21,702 nt of DNA from Blakeslea trispora (lineage: Eukaryota > Mucoromycota > Mucoromycetes > Mucorales > Choanephoraceae): NCBI GenBank assembly GCA_025331445.1, contig JAIWNE010000245.1, positions 1-21,702 of the forward strand, written 5' to 3'. Of the stretch, positions 1 through 7,724 are shown piece by piece. The notes under the pieces are model-generated. The model had not been told where the DNA came from and searched no databases. It saw only the letters and a list, made by a program, of their open reading frames with translations. Every line of letters starts with the position of its first letter. Position 1 is the stretch's first letter. A program made the position numbers and the translations under genes.

Positions 1-31
1 TTATACTTTCAATACGAGGTGTCCATTTTGA

Positions 32-275
32 GCAACTTTTTTTTTTTGACTAATATTTTTTTTCAACTTTTCTGGACTGAATGATTTATTAAGCTTTTTT
101 TTTGCAACTTTTTTGGATGAATTTCTAATGCATCTATTTTTTTTTGCAACTTTTTTTCTAGCACTGATTTTTATTTTCTGAAGGAGATATTTTTTTTGCA
201 ACTTTTTTTATTCTATGACATAGGATCATTTTTATTCTTTTAAAGAGACCTTTTTTTTGCAACTTTTTTTCTGAA
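32..275. repeat. T-rich array with five GCAAC cores
   Basis: Five exact copies of a GCAAC core, each followed by six or more T and, for the last four, preceded by seven or more T, start at 32, 104, 146, 198 and 259, spaced 42-72 bp. A degenerate relative (CAAC then T) lies near 64. On the minus strand the array reads as a lysine-rich open frame (1-201, 66 codons) in which the peptide KKVA recurs three times. The frame follows from the base repeat and is not good evidence of a gene, although it could be the tail of a spliced one. From 276 to 538 only AT-rich sequence is visible. Confidence 0.6.
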
Positions 276-538
276 ATTGAATATATATTCAGGATAGCAC
301 TTGTTATTTAAATCAAAAAGAAGCGAAAAGAAGATGTATCATAAATGATGTGAACTCATGTCAGGTTAATACAGTAGTACTGTATGGATCGTTTGGCCAA
401 TATTTAGAATATTAAGTAGGTATTCGCTCACACAATTAAACTTGAATGTTTTGTATTAAATGTAAAGTAATAGAATGATCAATCTGTAATGTAAGAGTAC
501 AGAATAATTACTGGATAACAATTACTTCTTTATTTTTT

Positions 539-1401
539 TTAATAAATCGTTGAAATTGTATTTTGACTGGTTTCTTTGATTTGTTTTTCTATTTTTTTAA
601 TATTCATTTCAAGCTTTGTGTACATCGGATTGATGGGTGGATATACACAATCCTCTTCTACAATCAAAAGGTTGTAATGATAATCCTCGAGTTGCAAAAC
701 AATCGGCTTTCTTTCTTCAATGACACCACAGATTGGCACCATCAGAGTTGGCTTGTTGACCTTGTTGCTGTCCATGATTGTTACAGCAATCTTATAGGTG
801 TCAGCAACAATCTGGCTGCACTCGATGCCATTATACCAGAATGGTGAAGGACAGGAAGCATTGTTGTTGTTCAGTCCAAAAGAAAGAATGCTTCTTACCT
901 TTTCAACGTCAAACCTATTTCTTTCTATTAAACAGAATATCCATTATATGCTGACTTTACTACATACCTCATCTTCTTGTAAGTCTCCAAGTTTTCTTCA
1001 AAAGTCAGCATCATTTCTTTTTTGACCTGCATGTGTCTGGTGTTGTCATGGTAGATTCCATACGCAATTGCGTGGAACCCACAGTATCCAGAAGAAGGAC
1101 TTACAACCACACGCTTTTTGGCAGCATAAAGTGTGGTGACAGCTTTATGCTCGTTGATTAGTTCGATCTCGGGATGGTTATGGGGTTTTTGCTTCTTGCT
1201 GAGAATCCAAGAGAGCCCCTTCTTGGAAGACTTGTTGTAGTGGACCTGAAAGCAACAGCCGGGAATCTTGCACTTGGCGTATACTTTCTGGTCAGTCTTG
1301 AGTCTAAACCCAATGAAATGTTTAGCTGTCCAGGGAATGTTCTGGAGAACGTAGTCAGCAACATCGTGTTTAGTGAATGTGTTTGAAAGTTCGGGTTGCA
1401 T
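539..1401 (-). CDS. FAR1-type zinc domain fused to OTU-like cysteine protease
   Basis: Two exons, 968-1401 and 539-920, joined across a 47-bp intron (921-967; donor GTATGT, acceptor AAG), give 271 aa. The start at 1401 is chosen because residues before it read as hydrophobic upstream sequence. Residues about 10-80 look like a FAR1/WRKY-GCM1 zinc domain: C44, C49/C50, then W65 and H74-N-H76 followed by P. Residues about 100-230 look like an OTU protease: GYCGFHA with candidate catalytic Cys107, and DYHYNLL with candidate His226. The Asp usually three residues before the Cys is Ser104, so activity is uncertain. OTU enzymes remove ubiquitin, and FAR1 domains bind DNA in Mutator-like (MULE) transposases. 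No MULE catalytic DDE domain is present, so this is either a remnant of a larger transposon gene, an accessory gene, or a domesticated derivative. The frame is intact. Upstream exons cannot be excluded. Confidence 0.65.
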
Positions 1402-1943
1402 GTTGAGGTGAATGAGATTGCGCGTAAAGATAACTAAAGTAAAATAAAATAAAAACTTTTGTTTAGTCAAGGGTCATATACAGACTCAACAAACCGTATT
1501 CAAACTGAGGTAAAATAAGTGGATGATACGATATTATGTGAGATGTAAAAAGTAATTTGAAAAAAAGCGGGTGTAACAGATTTCTTTTTTTTTTAAAAAA
1601 ATTGGGGATCAGCGATACGTATTCAACAGCAAAACATTATTCTCCTTTAGCCAAACAACATGAAGTTTCCTCTCAAATGAATGCAACAATGGTGAGGAAA
1701 TTGCATGTGTTAAATTGTGTGAAGAAAAATGGATTTGAAGCGATGTTTAGCACATTTAAGACAAAAGGGGTTATAATCAAGTCTGATAATGAATTTATTG
1801 TTCTTGTCAGATGATATCAGATAGCCGATTATAGTAATTGTGTACCTGTTGAGTAAGAAAATCTCAAACCTGTATATAATAATATGTTGACAGATTAATA
1901 GAATGCTCTTTCTACCTAAATTTAACAAAAAAATATATCAATT
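1402..1943. other. AT-rich intergenic region
   Basis: No gene is convincing here. Short open frames on both strands (for example 1557-1814 +) have no recognisable motif and contain poly-T/poly-A tracts. The stretch separates the minus-strand FAR1-OTU gene from the plus-strand transposase and should hold both promoters, since the two genes are divergent. I could not pick a clear TATA box for either. Confidence 0.4.
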
Positions 1944-4284
1944 ATGTCTGCATCTCTTCTCCTCTGTTACTGTGATGAATGTCTCAACTTTCCTAACGAA
2001 GAAAGATGGTTGCCTCAATATACCGTTCAGTATCACAAGGCAAACAATTTGTTTGGAGGCGTTGCCTTCAATGAGTGAGCTGCCATGAATGGTAAAGCAT
2101 TTTATGGAATAAGAATGAAACATGTATGGTAACGCTATTGGTTTTTTAGATGAGCAATTTTCTGACATGGCTGGCTTGTCTGAGCAAGATGTCAACAATG
2201 ACATCGATTTAATGGATGCTGATGGTAATAAAAAACAAATAACTGAGGAATTCAATGTTAATTATTTTGCTACGTAGATGATGAATTCATGGAAGAAGAC
2301 TTCAGCATTATGGCCACAGGTGGCGATGAAGAATGGTCTGAAGTTGCTACCTCTGCTTTTGAGCCTGAGGAGGTGACTGCTGAAGTTGTTGAAATCGACG
2401 AAGTCGATCAACTCGCTGACACTTTTGCTTCAAGTAAATTTTAATAAATAAACCTGTTTGATATTTTAACTGAACAATTCTTTTAAATCATGTCTATTAT
2501 AGGCAAAGTTCCTTCTTCAGCTGCAGCTAAGATTCTCTTCGCAATGATTGTCAAGCTCCACAACAAGGACACCACCTATGAAGGAACTGAGTATGTTATG
2601 GAATGCTTGAATCAAGCCATGGAAGAAACTGGCGACTCCTTCCGTTTCCCTAAGCGTGTGCCTACCTTCTTGAATCGTACTGCTCTCCTCAATGGTAGTA
2701 CGGAGGGTGTCAAGGCTTATGTTGTTTGTCCAAAGTGTCATGCTTTGCATGAAAAAACGGATGGTGCAGTCATCTGTGACAAGCCCATGGCCAATGCCAT
2801 ATTCATCCCGAAACATGCCTCCTTCTACTGTACTGGAAATCTCTTGGGTGAACAACCGTGTTCCTGCAACTTGTCCGTTCAGATGGAGTATGCTACTGCT
2901 CTGTCGAGGCTACTCTCAAAAAAATTCTTTAGAAGACGAGGTTTTGCTGACCAACTTGCCCAGTGGAAACACCGTCGCACTCTGGAAGGTTACTATTTGG
3001 ACTTGAAAGATGCCAGCATGTTCAACACTTTTCAAGGCCTTGCCCACTGATGCGGTTCCCTTTGCCCATGATCTAACTACAACTTGCAACTGGCTCTTAA
3101 CATCGATTGTTCAGTCCCTTTGAGCACAGTTACAGTGTGGGCTGTATCTACATGTCCATACTTAACTTGCCAAAGAAGGACGGCCGCGATTTAAAAGAAA
3201 AACATGATCTTGGTTGGTGTGATCCCCTGGCCCTAGTGAGCCTAGTACTACTGCCATCAATCACTATCTTCGGCCTTTGGTGAATGAGCTCTTGGTGTTG
3301 ATGAGAGGTGTAGATATGCCAGTCACCTTGCTCGATGGCAAAGTTGTTTACAACAAAGTCCGAGCAGCCATCTCCTTAATCAGTTGTGATTTACCGGCAA
3401 CAAAGAAACTAATTGGTAGCCTGTCATACAACGGTCATCGTGCTTGCCACATGTGTGATCTTGTTTTTCCTTCTCTTCCTGGTGGTGTCAGTAGACATAA
3501 CTGCTGTAACTGGAATTGTGACAGTTGGCCCAGAAAAAATCCCGATGCCACTCGCCAAGCTTCTGAGGATTGGTTTACGTGCATCCTCTGGTGTAAGAAG
3601 AAAGGAAGTTGAAAAGGCAACTGGATCAAGGTACTCCATTCTTTACGAATTACCTTACTTTAGCTACGATCTGGTTGCCTTGGAACCAATGCATTGTTTG
3701 TACTTGGGCATTGCCAAACGATGCATTTCAGCCATGATACCCTTGACTTCGTACGAAGTCATCCAACAGAAGATGAAGAAGATGATCTTCAACCCAGATC
3801 ACTCTTGCGGCCCTCTCTCGAATAAGATCGGTGACAATGGGTTCCACAATGTCAAGGCAGTGGAGTTTAAGACTTTGTGGTTGGTGTTGCTTCTTTGGTG
3901 CTCAAAGGAGTGGTCCAAAAGATGAATATGCTGTGGTGATGAATCTGATCAAGGCATTCAAAATCCTGGAAGGTGATAGCATAGCTATTCAGATATCAAG
4001 TTGTTCACAACTATTTGCTTGCTTTTGCTGTGGGGTACGAGAGGTTATACTCTCATGACTTAGTTACCCCTAACTTCCATTTCATGTTGCATCTTCGCGA
4101 CACAATTCGAAAGTGGGGTCCTGTTTCTTGCTTCTGGGGGTTCAATTTTGAACGAAACAACATGTTTGTAAAAAGAATCCGTACCAACCACCGACAAGGT
4201 CTTGAAAAAACGTATATGAAAAAAATGCAATCAATCATCTTCTCTGAAGATTTTGATTTTTTTTCACACAACAGTTCCAACTGA
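1944..4284 (+). pseudogene. CACTA/Plavaka-like (Tnp2-type) transposase, frameshifted
   Basis: Four exons are visible: 1944-2091, 2150-2224, 2278-2433 and from 2503. The introns of 58, 53 and 69 bp are all in phase 1. Exon 1 has a Cys motif, CYCDEC (C8, C10, C13), then an FGG motif. Exons 2-3 are acidic. Exon 4 resembles the core of Tnp2-type transposases: CPKCHALH, a second knuckle CHMC near 3450, LEPMHCLYLGIAKR near 3680-3720, and near the end PNFHFMLHL, WGPVSCFWGF and FERNN, which match the fungal Plavaka pattern. The product would cut and rejoin element ends in the nucleus. An in-frame TGA lies at 2076-2078. Reading continues only by changing frame near 3030, 3085, 3107, 3200, 3225, 3575, 3890-3910 and 4005. 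Most of these fall in short homopolymers, so decay and base-calling error are both possible. The N-terminus resembles that of the gene at 21558. No terminal repeats were identified. Confidence 0.75.
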
Positions 4285-4462
4285 TTACCATTTTTTTGTC
4301 TTGTTTCTGACCTTCTTTTCTTTCTTTAGATTTCTTTTTTTTTCCTTTATTTTTATTTTTTTTCCACACCCGCTTTTTCTTCTCTCATCTTTGTATCTCC
4401 TTTTTTTTTTCAAATAAATTCTTTGGTACACAAAAAAAAGGGTCTTTTAAAAAAGAATCCCT
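4285..4462. other. T-rich tract after transposase
   Basis: Very T-rich sequence with long T runs (4290-4410) follows the stop at 4282-4284. AAATAA occurs near 4413. A small imperfect hairpin, GGG-TCTTTT to AAGAAT-CCC, covers 4440-4462. This could be a 3' UTR with a poly(A) signal or a low-complexity insertion between the core and the C-terminal part of the transposase. The base sequence does not decide between these. Confidence 0.35.
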
Positions 4463-4657
4463 AGTATTTAAAAAAAGTAATCGTTACCCATAATGTTAAT
4501 GTGCACTTCATGTATGATTGTGTTTATTATCTTTATCAGAATCCAAGTCATTCCAAATTTCTTAATGTCAGTGATGCTCATTACAATATGACGACAAAAA
4601 GCAATAGATATTTGGTTTGTATCACCACTGACGGAACTGAAATAAGTTACAGATAGA
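4463..4657 (+). other. Coding-like exon upstream of the 4774 ORF
   Basis: The plus frame is open from about 4463 to a TAG at 4655-4657 and reads like protein, for example MYDCVYYLYQ from the ATG at 4510, then DAHYN and YLVCITTDG. A possible splice from the weak donor GTTACA at 4646 to the acceptor TTTCAG ending at 4750 (105 bp, T-rich) would join it in frame (phase 1) to the 4774 ORF, giving a 289-aa product from 4510. The donor is poor, so the join is an inference. The stretch could also be part of the transposase C-terminus. Confidence 0.35.
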
Positions 4658-4773
4658 GGTGGTTGAATGAGCAAGTGTTTTAAACACAATTCTTTTTCCT
4701 CTTTTCCTCATTTCCGATTTTATTTTAAAACAAAACTTTTTGGATTTCAGAACCTAAAAACCCATCAAACAAC

Positions 4774-5484
4774 ATGAACAGTATTACAGCCTCAGACAAT
4801 GACCAGAGAATTACTGAATTAGATGAAGAACAACAGGCGCAAGCAGCTGCATCTATGTTTTGTGATTTTGTTGGATTCTCGTCAATCAACGGCGATCCTT
4901 TTGGATATGAAGAAATGCCTCCAGAAAGCTACAGATCCATCAGATGGGCGTCTTCTAAACACAGTCGTCTTTCAGAGAATGAATATGCATGTCTTTTGGA
5001 TTATTACACACTTGCATATGAGGGATTTACGTCTTCAAACGATGTGCAAAAATTTAAATCCATCGACCTTTTAGGATACAATTATTCATCTCAACTGACA
5101 GGCAGTAACAGTGGTGTTTATGTCAATGTATTTCGAAAGAAAGGAGCTGAAATAGACTCCATACTAGATGAAACAACGTTACGAACTGGCGCAATTAGAT
5201 TTTTTTTCAAGCATGCACCTCTGTTAGAAGACGAAAATGGCGAAGCCCCTCAAAAACTTGATCATTATTTTGCTTTCATACAATGGTTCAAGCTTCCTAG
5301 AGAAGGGATAAAGGATTTACAGTCCTATACAGATGACAGCATGCAACCATTTATTGATCAGTTCGAAGAGGATGACTTTTTTTGTATAGTTCCTGTACAC
5401 AAGATCCATTCTACTTCGCATTTATATTATCCAGGCATTGCCAACATAGTAGTAGCTTTGCATCTACCAAGAAAAATTCGATGA
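4774..5484 (+). CDS. Hypothetical transposon-associated protein, 236 aa
   Basis: An uninterrupted 236-codon frame begins at ATG 4774. The N-terminal 30 residues are acidic and Gln-rich (DEEQQAQAAA). The rest is a mixed alpha/beta-looking globular sequence with motifs such as LDYYTLAYEGFTSS, GVYVNVFRKKG, YFAFIQWFKLPR and FFCIVPVHKIHS, ending in LHLPRKIR. I do not recognise a named domain. The alternation of YFAFIQWF and CIVPVHKI resembles the C-terminal region often attached to Plavaka/CACTA transposases, so it is probably the C-terminal part or a second ORF of the element starting at 1944. Unlike that transposase it contains no frameshift or stop. It faces the 5512-6748 gene tail to tail with 27 bp between the stop codons. 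AATAAA on the plus strand near 5517 would serve as its poly(A) signal. Confidence 0.6.
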   Translation: MNSITASDNDQRITELDEEQQAQAAASMFCDFVGFSSINGDPFGYEEMPPESYRSIRWASSKHSRLSENEYACLLDYYTLAYEGFTSSNDVQKFKSIDLLGYNYSSQLTGSNSGVYVNVFRKKGAEIDSILDETTLRTGAIRFFFKHAPLLEDENGEAPQKLDHYFAFIQWFKLPREGIKDLQSYTDDSMQPFIDQFEEDDFFCIVPVHKIHSTSHLYYPGIANIVVALHLPRKIR

Positions 5485-5511
5485 AATATTTATAGGACGA
5501 CAAAATTTTAT

Positions 5512-6748
5512 TTACAATAAAAGATCCAAAAACGAATCTGATTCCTGTTCTTGTGAGGTATTCTCTTTAATACCCCAAGAGGGAAGCTTCTTGACAGGCA
5601 GACGGGCTTCAACATCAACAACTTCAATACGGCTTTTCTTGGCAGAACCGAATTGACCCTTCTTTTTCTGCGTTCTTCTGCATTCGTCAAGGTAATCGAA
5701 GAACATAGTACACTACAAGATAATACCATATTAGTTCTAACTACTCCCATATACTAGGGTCAAAATGTCTTTTATAACTACCTTGGTACTTCTGTAAGAG
5801 GGAGCTTTTCTCACCGTAATCTCCTCATTGTTTTCAATGACATCTTCTTGATCAGATGTCATGTCGCTGCACAGAAGTTGCTCGCATTCGTTCTGAGGAC
5901 CAAACTTCTCAACACAGTCATCGATGTTCATAGAGAAGGCCATTCTTCTTTTGCGAAGAACCTTTTGCATTAAGGTTAGTACCTGTCAAACTCACATTCT
6001 CTGTTTGTGTCAATTTACTTACATATGATTTACGAGAACTTGCGTTATTTCTCATTCTTTTTTGTGCCTGTTCTACTTCAGGCTTCTTCTCGTCTTCGTT
6101 CTTTCTCTTCAGATTGTTGAACCGACTACGAACAACTTCCATCAAGTACTTGCGCTTTTGCACAGGTCCCCATTTCAACTGGGCAGCAACTTCTGCCACC
6201 TTCGGGTGAACAGCCAGTTGAGCAACGATGCTGCTGACAATCTTTGTGTTCTCCTCATCCTTCATAAGACTGGAGCCCATGTTCCACTGGATGTCCTTCA
6301 AGGCTCTCACCTCGGCTGTCTTCATGGCTCTCTGTGTCATTGAAACCATATGTTAGTACACCAAGAAGCGAAAGTTCAAAGGTCTAAGACTTACTCTAAT
6401 CGCATGCTTGGCAATTCTACCTGGAGCACGACCGATGGAAGTACCGGCCATCATCTTCTTGGCCATGGCCTTCATACCATCCATTTCCTTCCGCATAGTA
6501 TGCATTTGGAAGGCCATTTCATGCATTTGCATGGTCATGTCTCGGATTTGATCATCCTTCTTGGCTATTTCTTGTTGGATAGCCAACTTGAACTCTTCGG
6601 TACTTTTTTGAGCATCCGTGAATAGAGCCTTCAATTTGCTCAACTCCAATGACATGGTGTTGTTTTGGCGGGTCTCGTTGTTCACACGAGGTGCAAAACG
6701 AGGGGGAGCATCAATTGGAATTGCTTGTCTGTTGTTGTTGTTGTTCAT
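5512..6748 (-). CDS. Four-exon coiled-coil, basic-region protein, 347 aa
   Basis: Exons 6395-6748, 6023-6331, 5782-5961 and 5512-5712 are all phase 0. They are joined over introns of 63, 61 and 69 bp with GTAAGT, GTAAGT and GTAGTT donors; the first two introns contain TACTAAC branch sites. The 347-aa product has an Asn-rich start (MNNNNNRQ) and a heptad-like helix at about residues 32-95 (LSKLKALFTDAQ, then Met-rich QMHEMAFQMH). A basic IGRAPGRIAKHAIR stretch spans the first splice junction, followed by a helical domain (HPKVAEVAAQLKWG, MEVVRSRFNNLKRK) and Lys/Arg clusters that could be nuclear signals. The tail is acidic, then basic. I do not recognise a named family. Architecture and position suggest a dimerising DNA-binding accessory protein of the neighbouring element, or an unrelated host gene. 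No frame breaks are present. AATAAA on the minus strand overlaps the stop region (5507-5512). Confidence 0.75.
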
Positions 6749-7347
6749 TGGAAAAAAAGATTTATGTATAAAAGGTAACAGAAGAGTGGAAATAGAAAGC
6801 TATGTTACAGTTTAAATATGATCTCTTACTTACTAATTTGTAAATCTGGGTACACAATGTCAACATTGCTTGTATGACCGAGAGAAAATTTTTCTTCGAC
6901 AGAATTCACTTTCCCGCTCTTAAACGCAGCTTCTTTTTTATTCTTTCTTTTCCTTTTTTCTCTCGTTTTTTATTTTATTTTATGTGGTAAGTTTTATTTT
7001 CGCTTTTACAGATAACATAGTCTTAAGCCTCGTATCTTTTTTAGATTATCACTAGTATCTTTCAAGAGAAGAGGTTAGTATTACACTGTTCATTCAAGCA
7101 CCTAATTAACATGATCTTTTCGTAGATTACCTGTCTGTGTTGCCACTGATTTTTGGTTTTGAGGTTGGTATTAATCGTAACTATATAATTATTTCCTTTA
7201 CATTTGACTAAAATTTTTTGTTAATTTAGATTGCCTTCTTCAAGAAACGTCTTTCTTTGTGGGTTCTTTTGATGAGTGAATTTTTGGTAAGTAATATCAC
7301 GTATCATTGTTTTTATAAGCTTTCTAACAATTTCATTTCTAGGATTG
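6749..7347 (+). other. Intergenic DNA with intron-like segments
   Basis: The first 100 bp should contain the promoter of the minus-strand gene starting at 6748; TATTTAAA-like sequence lies near 6815-6822. From about 6985 the plus strand shows several donor/acceptor-like pairs (GTAAGT near 6986 and 7289, GTTAGT near 7075, GTTGGT near 7164; TTTACAG, CGTAG, TTTAG, TTCTAG) enclosing pieces of 38-63 bp. No frame could be followed through all of them. The minus strand of 7221-7349 is open and may be an exon of the gene split by the transposon (see 7221-10388). Confidence 0.35.
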
Positions 7348-7349
7348 TA

Positions 7350-7369
7350 CAGTGCCTCCATTTTTAAAT
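7350..7369 (+). repeat. Left terminal inverted repeat
   Basis: A 20-bp terminal repeat starting CAGTGCCTCCA. It matches the complement of 10013-10032 at 18 of 20 positions; the mismatches are the 12th and 14th bases. Confidence 0.9.
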
Positions 7370-7392
7370 AACGAAAATTTTTACAAGTTTTG

Positions 7393-7527
7393 GAAACCTA
7401 TCTGCTCAAAACTTTTGGTGACAAAAACAAAAAGCGAGCCTGAATATATATTCTTTAAACCTTTCTAAACAATTATTCAGGCTCGCTTTTTGTTTTTGTC
7501 ACCAAAAGTTTTGAGCAGATAGGTTTC
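7393..7527. repeat. Perfect 54-bp inverted repeat (foldback)
   Basis: The arms 7393-7446 and 7474-7527 are exact reverse complements over 54 bp, separated by a 27-nt AT-rich loop. The foldback lies 43 bp inside the left terminus of the mariner-like element and about 200 bp upstream of its transposase ATG, so a transcript reading through would form a long hairpin. No counterpart is visible at the right end. Confidence 0.97.
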
Positions 7528-7724
7528 GAAGTTAGTCGGTTTTTAAAAATTTTGGCTGGGAGTTATATGGTGGAGGGTCAGATTTGAAAAATAAAAAATT
7601 TCTATATGATATTGTTATAGCAGTGTGTAACCTGTAATATATTTGTGTAACCATACCAGACAATAAATTAAGAAAACATCAAACCCAATATCCCTTCTCC
7701 ATTTTCATTAAACATTATAAAATT

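Noticed and set aside
1158..1386. Open frames on both strands across 1158-1386
   Set aside because: They are other-frame readings of the FAR1-OTU exon (Cys/His motif in the minus frame) and have no protein-like features of their own.
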